A stretch of DNA of 64,000 bases from the NCBI RefSeq assembly GCF_001404515.1, contig NZ_CXWE01000011.1, positions 62,001 to 126,000 on the forward strand. The letters are read 5' to 3'. Of this stretch, positions 1 through 8,143 are shown piece by piece; the first letter of the stretch is position 1; each line of letters begins with the position of its first letter. Source of the stretch: Roseibium album. GTDB taxonomy: Bacteria; Pseudomonadota; Alphaproteobacteria; Rhizobiales; Stappiaceae. The notes beneath the pieces are model-generated. The model was given only the letters and a program-made list of their open reading frames with translations. It did not search any database and was not told the origin of the DNA. The translations under genes were made by a program, and so were the position numbers.

Positions 1-261
1 CTGATCGCAGCTGTTGCAGAAAAGACTGGCCTGACCAAGGCGCAGGCGGGCGAAGCAGTTGACGGGACTTTTGATGCAGTCACGGAAACGCTGAAAGGCG
101 GCGACGAAGTCCGCATCATCGGCTTTGGCAACTTCACGGTTTCCGAACGTGCAGCGACTGAAGGCCGTAACCCGCGGACTGGCGAAACGATCCAGATCCC
201 GGCTTCTAAGACGCCGAAGTTCAAGGCCGGCAAGGGCCTGAAAGACGCTGTTAACAGCTAA
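1..261 (+). CDS. hup: HU family DNA-binding protein (5' truncated by window edge)
   Basis: The open frame enters from the left edge in frame 1 and ends at TAA 259-261, giving 86 visible residues. HU proteins are about 90 residues, so only a few N-terminal residues (probably an MNKND-like start) are missing. The HU/IHF signature GFGNFTVSERAATEGRNPRT and the C-terminal basic stretch SKTPKFKAGKGLKDAVN are visible. The family binds DNA non-specifically as a dimer and compacts the nucleoid. A strong terminator follows 25 bases downstream. In related genomes hupB sits just after lon and before nuo, which fits this position; lon itself is outside the window. Confidence 0.95.
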   Translation: MIAAVAEKTGLTKAQAGEAVDGTFDAVTETLKGGDEVRIIGFGNFTVSERAATEGRNPRTGETIQIPASKTPKFKAGKGLKDAVNS

Positions 262-286
262 GCGTTCATAGACGACTCGTCTTTTT

Positions 287-320
287 AAACCCCGCATCCG
301 GATTGCCGGATGCGGGGTTT
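287..320 (+). terminator. Intrinsic terminator of the HU gene
   Basis: A perfect 15-bp stem (287-301 with 306-320) closes on the 4-base loop ATTG. The stem is GC-rich in its middle and bounded by AAA/TTT, and it lies just downstream of the HU stop codon. The A and T flanks would make it usable in both directions. Confidence 0.85.
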
Positions 321-501
321 AATTTGTTCATCCGGAAGGGTTCTCGCAAGGCTGTAGATCCGTAACGAATGCCGAGTCCGACAATGCCGGCCTCATGTTT
401 CACGTGAGCTTCATCCACATTCGAATACAAGCCACGCATTTTTTCGAATTTGTTCTTGCCAAGTTTCATCGGACGACCTAAAAGGCGTCTCACCTCGTTG
501 A

Positions 502-577
<76 letters not shown>

Positions 578-902
578 TTTCCTCCGATTTTTCAATGCGA
601 TTCAAAGTACGCTGATACGATCAATTCGTATCTCGTTTGCTGGGCCACCAATTGCGGTTGTCTGATCTTGCGGCTGCGCAAACAGCGGCTGATCTTGCGA
701 ATCCGTATCGAGCTCCCTTTGATCCTGCCGGGTGTCGCCAGACCCTCTCGAGGCGAGGATTTGGGTGGTGACCATGTGCAAAACTTCCTTGAAAACAGTC
801 AATCTGCACTGAGTGCGCTTTTTTCTTGTTTTTCTCGTTCCCTCAGTCTATACATTTCACTGGCTAAGTAAAAAATCCCTAAAAATTAAAAGCTTATCAA
901 AA
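578..902. other. Intergenic region between tRNA-Val and the Na/Pi cotransporter gene
   Basis: No gene is seen here. The frame of the downstream transporter stays open upstream to a GTG at 813, but the residues it would add do not look like the family's N-terminus. A short repeated string TGATCTTGCG occurs twice near 663-700. I can support no promoter. Confidence 0.4.
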
Positions 903-2561
903 ATGGCCTTTCTAATTTTGCTGAAAATACTCGGCGCGGTGATGTTGCTGCTTTATGCCGTTCGCATGGTCCGGACAGGTTTTGAAAGAGCATCAGGTCC
1001 GGCGTTGCGCCGTGCAATAAGCAAGGCTGCGTCCGGTCGCGTGACCGGTGTTTTCTCCGGAATGGCGGTTGCAGTCTTGCTTCAAAGCGCAACGGCAGTC
1101 GCGGTACTGGCGGCCGGCTTTGCGACGTCCGGCATCTTGACCACGGCCGCCGGCCTTGCGGTTCTTCTGGGGGCGGATCTCGGTTCGTCGCTCGTCGTTC
1201 AGTTTCTGGTCTTTGATCTCAGTTGGCTGGTACCGCTGTTGTTGGCGGTCGGAGCCTGGTTGTTTCTCAAGATTGAGTATCGCACTGCCAAACAAACCGG
1301 ACGGATTCTTGTCGGGATCGCGCTGGTCCTGATTTCGCTGCAAATGATTGGAGACTCGACAGCGCCACTGAAAGAAGCGCGGTTCATGCCTCAAATCGCT
1401 GCGTATCTGGCATCCGACGCGCTCACCGCTCTTGCACTGGGCGCCGTGCTTGCCTTCCTGATGCATTCAAGCGTGGCGACCGTGCTCATGATCGCAGCAT
1501 TCGCGCAGAAGGCCGGTCTTCCCCTTGAAGCTGCGATACCGCTGGTTCTCGGGGCAAATGCCGGTGCAGGAGCCGTTGCGATCTGGTTGACAAGAGGGAT
1601 GGATCGAAAAGCAAGGCTTCTGCCGCTTGGAAATTTCATTTTCAGGTCGGCCGGGGCGGTTGCCGCGCTGTTGCTGGTGACCTCGGTTCATTTACCGCTT
1701 GAGGAAATCAGCAGTCTGCCGGCGCAACAGCTTGTTGCAGTACACATACTGTTCAATCTGGCGCTGGTATTGATCTGTACGCCTCTGACCGCTCCGATGG
1801 CCTGGTTGGTCGAACGCATCTTGCCCGAGGACGTGTCAACGGGTGAAGGTGAGCCCAATGCGCCCAAGAGTGCCCTGGATCAAAGGGTCGTGCACGTGCC
1901 TCGACTGGCGCTTGCAAGCGCAACGCGTGAGTTGCTTCGCATGGGTGAGCAGGTTGAAGCCATGGCACAGCCTGTGATGATGATGCTGGACAACGGCAGC
2001 GTACCGGAAATTCGCAGACTGCAGCAGATGGATGGCAGCATCAACGTGATCCATTCGGACATCAAACTCTATATTGCGGAGTTGAACCGCGGAGAACTCA
2101 CCTCCGAAGAGGCCGAGCAAAGTCTTGAACTTGCAAGCTTTGCGATCAACCTGGAACGTGCAGGCGATCTCGTTTCGAAAAACCTGCTGGAAAGGGCCCT
2201 GGGGCTTCTCGAAAACGGTGTCAGCTTTTCAGAGGAAGGCCGGCGGGAGCTGGAAAGAATGCACGATCGGGTTCTGGCAAACATGCAGCTGGCGCTTAAT
2301 GTACTTGTGTCGAGTGATGTGGCTTCCGCGCGCGAATTGATAGCGGAAAAAGACATGATGCGTCTGTTGGAAAAGGAATGTCATGATCGACATCTGGACC
2401 GGCTCAAGTCCCGTCTGCCTGAGAGCATTGAATCGAGCAATGCGCATATGGAAGTTGTCAGAAGCCTGAAGGAGATCAATTCTCTTTTTGCGACGGTCGC
2501 TGTCCCTATCCTGGCAAGGGAAGGGCAGCTCAGAGACAGCCGACTGGTTCCGGCCGAATAG
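903..2561 (+). CDS. Na/Pi cotransporter family protein with PhoU-like C-terminal domain
   Basis: This protein of about 552 residues has two inverted hydrophobic repeats typical of the Na/Pi-cotransporter II (NptA/YjbB) family. Each is marked by a Gln/Ser-rich motif: LLQSATAVAVLAAGFA near residue 60, and the degenerate MHSSVATVLMIAAFA near residue 188. After about 330 residues the chain becomes soluble and helical with PhoU-like features (ASATRELLRMGEQVEAM, FAINLERAGDLVSKNLLE). The family exports or imports phosphate with sodium at the inner membrane. ATG 903 was chosen because the family begins directly with the first membrane segment; a GTG at 813 is in frame but unlikely. No strong Shine-Dalgarno precedes either. 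It is monocistronic between tRNA genes, and there is no pho cluster nearby, so the physiological substrate is inferred. Confidence 0.85.
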   Translation: MAFLILLKILGAVMLLLYAVRMVRTGFERASGPALRRAISKAASGRVTGVFSGMAVAVLLQSATAVAVLAAGFATSGILTTAAGLAVLLGADLGSSLVVQFLVFDLSWLVPLLLAVGAWLFLKIEYRTAKQTGRILVGIALVLISLQMIGDSTAPLKEARFMPQIAAYLASDALTALALGAVLAFLMHSSVATVLMIAAFAQKAGLPLEAAIPLVLGANAGAGAVAIWLTRGMDRKARLLPLGNFIFRSAGAVAALLLVTSVHLPLEEISSLPAQQLVAVHILFNLALVLICTPLTAPMAWLVERILPEDVSTGEGEPNAPKSALDQRVVHVPRLALASATRELLRMGEQVEAMAQPVMMMLDNGSVPEIRRLQQMDGSINVIHSDIKLYIAELNRGELTSEEAEQSLELASFAINLERAGDLVSKNLLERALGLLENGVSFSEEGRRELERMHDRVLANMQLALNVLVSSDVASARELIAEKDMMRLLEKECHDRHLDRLKSRLPESIESSNAHMEVVRSLKEINSLFATVAVPILAREGQLRDSRLVPAE

Positions 2562-2843
2562 ATATCTTACTGAAAGTAAACATCAAAACGGGTAAAGCCT
2601 CTGTTTGTTCGTCATCGTTCGAATTGAGCCGGGTAACGAAATCAACCGGGATGCATGTCTGAAAACTCGGCTACCGGGGGCAGGTTTTCCACATTGAAAA
2701 ATCGTCTTATCCGGAGTGGAAAAAGCTGGTTGTCCGCGGCTTTGTCAAAAATCGGCAATTTGGATGCGACAGGGCGCTTGACTTCCCCATCCAGCCGCCG
2801 TACATCAGCGCCACTTCAGGGCGACGTCTCGTCGCTGAACGAA

Positions 2844-2920
2844 GCGGGTGTAGCTCAGTTGGTTAGAGTGCCGGCCTGTCACGCCGGAGGTCGCGGGTTC
2901 GAGCCCCGTCACTCGCGCCA
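2844..2920 (+). tRNA. tRNA-Asp (anticodon GUC), copy 1
   Basis: The acceptor GCGGGTG pairs with CACTCGC (one G-U). The anticodon stem CCGGC/GCCGG carries loop CTGTCAC, giving anticodon GTC. The T-arm GCGGGTTCGAGCCCCGT is canonical and CCA is encoded. The gene is identical to the copy 56 bases downstream. Confidence 0.96.
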
Positions 2921-2976
2921 CTTCCCAACCAAGGTCAAATCGGCCGGATCGGGATGGCGCAAACTACCGTGAATGT

Positions 2977-3053
2977 GCGGGTGTAGCTCAGTTGGTTAGA
3001 GTGCCGGCCTGTCACGCCGGAGGTCGCGGGTTCGAGCCCCGTCACTCGCGCCA
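2977..3053 (+). tRNA. tRNA-Asp (anticodon GUC), copy 2
   Basis: This is a 77-base gene identical to copy 1, with the same GTC anticodon and encoded CCA. The tandem duplication with a 56-base unrelated spacer suggests one transcript carrying two tRNA-Asp. Confidence 0.96.
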
Positions 3054-3559
3054 CTCACGGTACCTGGATCTTTCCCAATGCCTCGTTGAACGGCAGTCCC
3101 CAGTGAACGACTGGCATGTGGTTCTGGCTGTGTTTTCCCGTTTTCGTATCCCGACATTTACCGTTCAAAACGCCTGTAAACGAGTGACAGGTGCAATGTG
3201 TTCAATTTATTGTATTTTTGCAGGTTCGGGCGACTCAATCCACTTTCCGGCTTTAGAGTGGTAATCATGGATGGGTGCGGCATAATTGCGCTCGACTTGT
3301 GAAGAGAATTTACATTGGTGCAAACTGGCTGGAACCGGGGAGTTGAAGAGGGTCTTCTGGAATTTGGTTTGAGTGTGGCAAGAGTTTGACCGTATGGGGG
3401 TCTTGCGTTGCACCATATCGTAAGTTAAGCGTGCGCTCGCATGTTGGTTCAATTGGCCGACGGGCTCTGCACGATCTGCCTGCTGGGAGGGGTGATGCGC
3501 GGGAGCCCAGGCTCCGGATCGCCTCCCGGTCCGCCTCCAAATGCAAGGACGCGAAAGAC
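3054..3559. other. Intergenic region upstream of nuoA
   Basis: This stretch of about 500 bases lies between the second tRNA-Asp and nuoA and must hold the start of the nuo transcript. It holds AT-rich stretches (3197-3225, 3300-3315) and a TTGACC at 3387 without a convincing -10 partner. The nuoA frame remains open back to 3386, but the added residues are low complexity and unlike NuoA. No protein or RNA gene is supported. Confidence 0.5.
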
Positions 3560-3925
3560 ATGGAAGAATTGCTGCGGGAATACATCCCGATTGTCGTGTT
3601 CGTCGGCATTGCGCTGGTGATCGGCCTTGCGCTGCTGATTTCTCCGTTTTTGCTGGCCTACAGGAATCCGGATCCCGAAAAACTCTCTGCCTACGAATGC
3701 GGTTTCAACGCTTTCGACGATGCGCGCATGAAATTTGACGTGCGTTTTTACCTGGTGTCGATCCTGTTCATCATCTTTGATCTCGAAGTTGCGTTCCTGT
3801 TTCCCTGGTCGGCCGTGTTCGGTGAACTCGGATGGTACGGGTTCTGGTCGATGATGATTTTTCTCGGCGTCCTGACGGTCGGATTCATCTATGAGTGGAA
3901 AAAGGGAGCGCTGGAATGGGACTGA
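3560..3925 (+). CDS. nuoA: NADH-quinone oxidoreductase subunit A
   Basis: This 121-residue membrane subunit of complex I has three transmembrane helices: IVVFVGIALVIGLALLISPF near the start, then FYLVSILFIIFDLEVAFLFP, then FWSMMIFLGVLTVGFIYEW. The conserved loop SAYECGFNAFDDARMKFDVR contains the cysteine that lies near the quinone site, and acidic residues in IIFDLEVAFLFPW are family hallmarks. NuoA sits at the junction between hydrophilic and membrane arms. ATG 3560 gives the normal family length. It is the first gene of the 14-gene nuo operon and overlaps nuoB by 10 bases. Confidence 0.96.
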   Translation: MEELLREYIPIVVFVGIALVIGLALLISPFLLAYRNPDPEKLSAYECGFNAFDDARMKFDVRFYLVSILFIIFDLEVAFLFPWSAVFGELGWYGFWSMMIFLGVLTVGFIYEWKKGALEWD

Positions 3926-4494
3926 CCACGACAGAACCGCTCGTTGCACAGCAACCGAAGGGCATCATTGATCCGAACACCGGCAAACCTGTTGGTGAAG
4001 ACGACGCCTTTTTCCTGGAAGTGAACAATGAGTTGGCGGACAAGGGCTTTCTCGTAACGTCGACCGACAATCTCATTCAATGGGCGCGCACGGGATCCCT
4101 GATGTGGATGACTTTCGGGCTTGCCTGCTGCGCCGTTGAAATGATGCAGATGTCGATGCCGCGCTACGACGCTGAACGCTTCGGTTTCGCCCCGCGCGCA
4201 TCCCCCAGGCAATCCGACGTGATGATCGTTGCCGGCACGTTGACCAACAAGATGGCGCCGGCTCTGCGCAAGGTCTACGATCAGATGCCCGAGCCGCGTT
4301 ACGTCATCTCGATGGGTTCTTGCGCCAATGGCGGCGGGTATTATCACTATTCCTATTCTGTGGTGCGTGGCTGCGACCGGGTTGTGCCCGTCGACATTTA
4401 CGTGCCCGGTTGTCCTCCGACGGCTGAAGCGCTTCTTTATGGTGTTCTCCTTCTTCAAAAGAAGATCCGTCGCACGGGAACGATCGAACGGTAA
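3916..4494 (+). CDS. nuoB: NADH-quinone oxidoreductase subunit B
   Basis: This 192-residue subunit holds iron-sulfur cluster N2, the final electron donor to quinone. The cluster ligands are visible as the adjacent cysteines in GLACCAVEMMQ, the cysteine in GSCANGGGYYHYSY and the one in YVPGCPPTAEALLYG. ATG 3916 lies inside nuoA's last codons with GGAG eight bases upstream, implying translational coupling. About 40 residues of flexible N-terminus precede the conserved core, as is common in alphaproteobacteria. Confidence 0.97.
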   Translation: MGLTTTEPLVAQQPKGIIDPNTGKPVGEDDAFFLEVNNELADKGFLVTSTDNLIQWARTGSLMWMTFGLACCAVEMMQMSMPRYDAERFGFAPRASPRQSDVMIVAGTLTNKMAPALRKVYDQMPEPRYVISMGSCANGGGYYHYSYSVVRGCDRVVPVDIYVPGCPPTAEALLYGVLLLQKKIRRTGTIER

Positions 4495-4591
4495 GAGATC
4501 TTTCGCCAATGATTTGGTGTCGGATTTTTTGTAATAAGACAGGCGCTCCGCGTCTCTTGAAAATGGCTCCTGGGGAGTGAGGTCGAACACG

Positions 4592-5197
4592 ATGGACGAG
4601 ACGCTGAAGGAACTCGCTGAGCATATCGAGCTTGGCCTGGGTGAGTCTCTTGTGTCCTACAAGGTCGAATATGGTGAGCTGACGCTTTCCGTGAACGCGA
4701 CCGACATTCTCGATGTGGTCCGTTTTCTTCGTGACAACAGTTCATGCAAGTTCGTCAATCTGACTGATATTTGCGGGGTCGACTATCCGGCACGCGAAAA
4801 GCGTTTCGATGTCGTTTATCACTTCTTGTCCCCGGTCCAGAATCAGCGGGTCCGAGTGAAGCTTGAAACCGACGAAGACACAGCTGTGGCTTCGCTCACG
4901 CCCTTGTTTCCCGGCGCGGAATGGTTTGAACGCGAAGCCTATGACATGTACGGCATTCTGTTCACCGGCCACCCGGATCTCCGCCGGATACTGACCGACT
5001 ACGGCTTTGACGGTCACCCGCTACGGAAGGATTTCCCCGTTACCGGATTTGTCGAAGTCCGCTACGACGACGAAAAGAAGCGTGTTGTCTACGAGCCGGT
5101 GCGGCTGAACCAGGAAATGCGCTCATTTGATTTTCTTTCGCCATGGGAGGGCACTGACTACGTGCTGCCAGGCGACGAAAAAGCAACGACGAATTGA
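4592..5197 (+). CDS. nuoC: NADH-quinone oxidoreductase subunit C
   Basis: This 201-residue 30-kDa subunit of the hydrophilic arm binds NuoD and NuoB and carries no cofactor. Conserved stretches are LTDICGVDYPAREKRFDVVY, EREAYDMYGILFTGHPDLRR and the terminal DYGFDGHPLRKDFPVTGF. ATG 4592 is preferred over GTG 4577 because GAGG at 4579-4582 is spaced correctly for it. NuoC and NuoD are separate here, unlike the fused NuoCD of enterobacteria. Confidence 0.96.
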   Translation: MDETLKELAEHIELGLGESLVSYKVEYGELTLSVNATDILDVVRFLRDNSSCKFVNLTDICGVDYPAREKRFDVVYHFLSPVQNQRVRVKLETDEDTAVASLTPLFPGAEWFEREAYDMYGILFTGHPDLRRILTDYGFDGHPLRKDFPVTGFVEVRYDDEKKRVVYEPVRLNQEMRSFDFLSPWEGTDYVLPGDEKATTN

Positions 5198-5208
5198 GGC
5201 GGGCAGGG

Positions 5209-5643
5209 ATGAGCGAGCAGCTAACTGGCGGTTGTCTTTGCGGGGAAGTCAAGTTTACCGCTGTTCCCACCGATGGCGAAATGGGTGTCTGCCACTGCGA
5301 AATGTGCAGACGCTGGACTGGCGGCACTTACATGGCAGTTTCCTGTGGCACGAGTGTCTCGTTTCAGGATGAAGCAGCGCTCGGCGTCTACAGGTCATCG
5401 GACTATGGGGAGCGCGTGTTTTGCAAGACTTGTGGCTCCACAATCGCCTGGCGCCTGCGGGACGGCTCCCACACTTCGATGTCGGCGCAGGCGTTCGACG
5501 ATCCTTCGATCTTCAAATTCACATCTGAAATCTTCGTGGATGAGCAACCGGAAAATTACGCGTTTGCGAATGAAACCCGCAAAATGACCGGTCCGGAAGT
5601 CTTCGCGTACTACGTCCAAAAGCAGGACCCTCAAAATGGCTGA
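5209..5643 (+). CDS. GFA (glutathione-dependent formaldehyde-activating / CENP-V fold) family protein
   Basis: This 144-residue zinc protein lies inside the nuo operon between nuoC and nuoD. Zinc-binding cysteines are visible in GGCLCGEVKF, CHCEMCRRWTGG and FCKTCGSTIAW, the GFA family signature. ATG 5209 has GAGG nine bases upstream; a TTG 15 bases earlier is weaker. It starts 12 bases after nuoC and its end overlaps nuoD by 8 bases, so it is co-translated with the complex I genes. Many GFA proteins have no demonstrated glutathione-formaldehyde activity, and nothing in the sequence tells its substrate. A role in complex I assembly or in thiol/aldehyde handling is only inference from position. 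Confidence 0.88.
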   Translation: MSEQLTGGCLCGEVKFTAVPTDGEMGVCHCEMCRRWTGGTYMAVSCGTSVSFQDEAALGVYRSSDYGERVFCKTCGSTIAWRLRDGSHTSMSAQAFDDPSIFKFTSEIFVDEQPENYAFANETRKMTGPEVFAYYVQKQDPQNG

Positions 5644-6820
5644 GGCTCAGGTCAGAAACTTCAACATCAACTTCGGACCGCAGCATCCGGCGGCACACGG
5701 GGTTCTTCGCCTGGTGCTGGAGCTGGATGGCGAGGTGGTAACCCGCGTCGACCCGCATATAGGTCTCCTGCATCGGGGAACCGAGAAACTCATCGAGCAG
5801 AAGACGTATCTGCAGGCAATTCCTTACTTCGATCGCCTCGACTACGTGGCGCCGATGAACCAGGAACATGCATTTGCGATGGCTGTCGAGCGGCTGATTG
5901 GGATCGAGGTGCCGAAGCGGGGCCAGCTGATCAGGGTTCTGTATTCTGAAATCGGTCGCATCCTGTCGCACCTCTTGAACGTGACGACACAGGCGATGGA
6001 TGTCGGTGCCCTGACGCCGCCGCTTTGGGGGTTCGAGCCTCGCGAAGAACTGATGGTGTTCTACGAGCGTGCCTGTGGCGCACGCATGCATTCCGCCTAT
6101 GTACGTCCAGGCGGGGTTCATCAGGACCTGCCGCGCGATCTTCTCGACGATATCTGGGATTTTTGCGACCCGTTTCTGCAGACACTGGATGATATTGAAG
6201 GACTGCTGACCGACAACAGGATCTTCAAGCAGCGCAATGTCGATATCGGTGTCGTCGATCTGGACGATGCCTGGGCATGGGGCTTTTCCGGTGTCATGGT
6301 GCGCGGGTCAGGAGCGGCCTGGGATTTGCGCAAGTCGCAACCCTATGAGTGTTATCCCGAACTCGAATTCGACATTCCGATCGGCAAGAACGGTGATTGC
6401 TACGATCGCTATCTCATTCGCATGGAAGAAATGCGCCAGTCGGTTCGGATCATGAAACAATGCCTCGAGAAACTGACTGTGGAAACAGGACCTGTTTCTT
6501 CGGTAGACGGCAAGATCGTTCCACCGAAGCGCGGTGAAATGAAGCGGTCGATGGAAGCGCTAATTCACCACTTCAAGCTCTACACCGAGGGGTATCATGT
6601 CCCGGCCGGGGAGGTGTATGCCGCCGTTGAAGCGCCAAAGGGGGAATTTGGCGTCTATCTTGTTTCGGACGGTACCAACAAGCCGTACAGGTGCAAGATC
6701 AAGGCACCCGGATACGCACATCTGCAGGCGATGGACTTCCTTTGCCGCGGCCATATGCTCGCTGACGTCTCGGCGGTGCTTGGTTCAATGGATATCGTGT
6801 TCGGTGAGGTCGACCGCTGA
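5636..6820 (+). CDS. nuoD: NADH-quinone oxidoreductase subunit D
   Basis: This 394-residue 49-kDa subunit forms the quinone pocket together with NuoB. The conserved FGPQHPAAHGVLRLVLELDG loop near the N-terminus includes the quinone-head histidine, and PHIGLLHRGTEKLIE, NVTTQAMDVGALTPPLWGFE and the C-terminal DIVFGEVDR are typical. ATG 5636 overlaps the end of the GFA gene. Its TGA stop overlaps the ATG of a 25-codon frame (TGATG), then nuoE follows. Confidence 0.97.
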   Translation: MAEAQVRNFNINFGPQHPAAHGVLRLVLELDGEVVTRVDPHIGLLHRGTEKLIEQKTYLQAIPYFDRLDYVAPMNQEHAFAMAVERLIGIEVPKRGQLIRVLYSEIGRILSHLLNVTTQAMDVGALTPPLWGFEPREELMVFYERACGARMHSAYVRPGGVHQDLPRDLLDDIWDFCDPFLQTLDDIEGLLTDNRIFKQRNVDIGVVDLDDAWAWGFSGVMVRGSGAAWDLRKSQPYECYPELEFDIPIGKNGDCYDRYLIRMEEMRQSVRIMKQCLEKLTVETGPVSSVDGKIVPPKRGEMKRSMEALIHHFKLYTEGYHVPAGEVYAAVEAPKGEFGVYLVSDGTNKPYRCKIKAPGYAHLQAMDFLCRGHMLADVSAVLGSMDIVFGEVDR

Positions 6821-6897
6821 TGCCGGCGACCAACTACTCTAATTCGACCCTGGCAGCCGCCGAGCCGGCTCCGGTCACTGTGACAGAACGGGGATAA
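6820..6897 (+). CDS. Possible 25-residue peptide coupled to nuoD
   Basis: An ATG shares bases with the nuoD stop (TGATG at 6818-6822) and runs 25 codons to TAA 6895-6897, five bases before the nuoE ATG. The peptide is Ala/Thr/Pro-rich (LAAAEPAPVTVTE) with no membrane span or motif. The position would allow ribosomes to travel from nuoD to nuoE without release. It may be a real micropeptide or merely a coupling frame filling the nuoD-nuoE gap. Only conservation or ribosome profiling would decide. Confidence 0.3.
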   Translation: MPATNYSNSTLAAAEPAPVTVTERG

Positions 6898-6901
6898 CAC
6901 C

Positions 6902-8134
6902 ATGGCGGTTCGCCGACTTGCCGCGGAACAACCAGAAAGCTTCGAGTTCACCGAGAAGAACCTCGCATGGGCAAACAAGCTGATCGATCGTTATCCGGCG
7001 GGCCGTCAGGCTTCCGCGGTCATTCCGCTGTTGTGGCGCGCACAGGAGCAGAATGATGGTTGGGTCAGCGAGCCTTCGATCCGGTACATCGCCGAACTAC
7101 TCGACATGCCGAACATTCGTGTCCTGGAAGTGGCGACATTCTACACGATGTTCCAGCTGCAGCCTGTCGGCAAGAAAGCGCATATTCAGGTTTGCGGAAC
7201 GACGCCGTGCCAGCTGCGAGGATCAGAAGATCTGATCAAGATCTGCAAGTCCCGCATTGCGAATCACATGCACGAAATCTCCGAGGATGGCATGTTCTCC
7301 TGGGAAGAAGTCGAGTGCCTGGGAGCCTGCGTCAATGCGCCGATGGTGCAGATCTACAAGGATACATACGAAGACCTGACCCCGGAGAGCTTTGAAAGCC
7401 TGCTTGACGACATTGAAGCCGGTAACGAGGTAACACCGGGACCACAGAATGGCCGCCGGTTTGCAATGGCCGAGGGTGGCCTGACAAGCCTGAACGAACT
7501 TGACGATGACACCAAGGGTGTTCTGCCGCTGCCGCATGTCGTTGACGGCGCGGAAAAGGCGTCGCACGAGTTTGCAGGTGCCGCCATCAACACGGGTGGC
7601 AATGACTATGACGGTGTGCCGACGCCGGCTGAAGATGCCGTCGCGAAAGTGAGAGCGGAGTTCGCTGCGAAAGCGGAGAAAAAGGCTGAAAATCCGGCTC
7701 CGGCTGCAGCCGAGAAGAAAGCCGAGGCTCCTGCACCAAAGACAGAACAACCAAAGACGTCACCTGCGAAGAAAAAGGGCACCGCTGCTGCAAAACCGAA
7801 AGAAGTTGCAGCCGAAACGCCCGCAGTTGAAGAACAAGCGCCCGAGACACTGGATGGGCCTCGTGGTGGTAAGGCGGACGATCTGAAGAAACTGAAGGGT
7901 GTCGGACCGAAACTAGAGGCGACTCTTCACGAACTCGGGTTTTATCACTTCGATCAGGTTGCCAACTGGGGGCCGGCCGAAGTCGCCTGGGTGGATAGCA
8001 GATTGAAGTTCAAGGGCCGTATCGAGCGTGATGGCTGGATCGAGCAAGCCAAAACTCTTGCTGCCGGTGAAGACACTGAATTTTCCAAGCGCGTGGAAGC
8101 CGGTGAAGTGGCCTCCTCGAAGAGCGAAGAATAG
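6902..8134 (+). CDS. nuoE: NADH-quinone oxidoreductase subunit E with C-terminal helix-hairpin-helix extension
   Basis: Residues 1 to about 170 form the thioredoxin-like NuoE that carries the [2Fe-2S] cluster N1a. Its ligand motifs are CGTTPCQLRG and ECLGACVNAPMVQI. The protein is 410 residues, more than twice enterobacterial NuoE. The excess is a low-complexity Ala/Pro/Lys/Glu linker (about 240-320) followed by a helix-hairpin-helix-like domain (KLKGVGPKLEATLHELGFYH, then WVDSRLKFKGRIERDGWIEQ). Such long NuoE forms are known in alphaproteobacteria; the role of the tail is unknown. It lies 10 bases before nuoF. Confidence 0.95.
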   Translation: MAVRRLAAEQPESFEFTEKNLAWANKLIDRYPAGRQASAVIPLLWRAQEQNDGWVSEPSIRYIAELLDMPNIRVLEVATFYTMFQLQPVGKKAHIQVCGTTPCQLRGSEDLIKICKSRIANHMHEISEDGMFSWEEVECLGACVNAPMVQIYKDTYEDLTPESFESLLDDIEAGNEVTPGPQNGRRFAMAEGGLTSLNELDDDTKGVLPLPHVVDGAEKASHEFAGAAINTGGNDYDGVPTPAEDAVAKVRAEFAAKAEKKAENPAPAAAEKKAEAPAPKTEQPKTSPAKKKGTAAAKPKEVAAETPAVEEQAPETLDGPRGGKADDLKKLKGVGPKLEATLHELGFYHFDQVANWGPAEVAWVDSRLKFKGRIERDGWIEQAKTLAAGEDTEFSKRVEAGEVASSKSEE

Positions 8135-8143
8135 GGGGAAGAG

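Noticed and set aside
2607..2620. GTTC..GTTC pair downstream of the Na/Pi gene resembling an SOS box
   Set aside because: The spacer is six bases, not seven, and there is no promoter or gene behind it other than tRNA-Asp.
2844..3053. Tandem tRNA-Asp as an attachment site for an integrated element
   Set aside because: No integrase and no further copy of the tRNA 3' end is seen downstream; the nuo operon follows.
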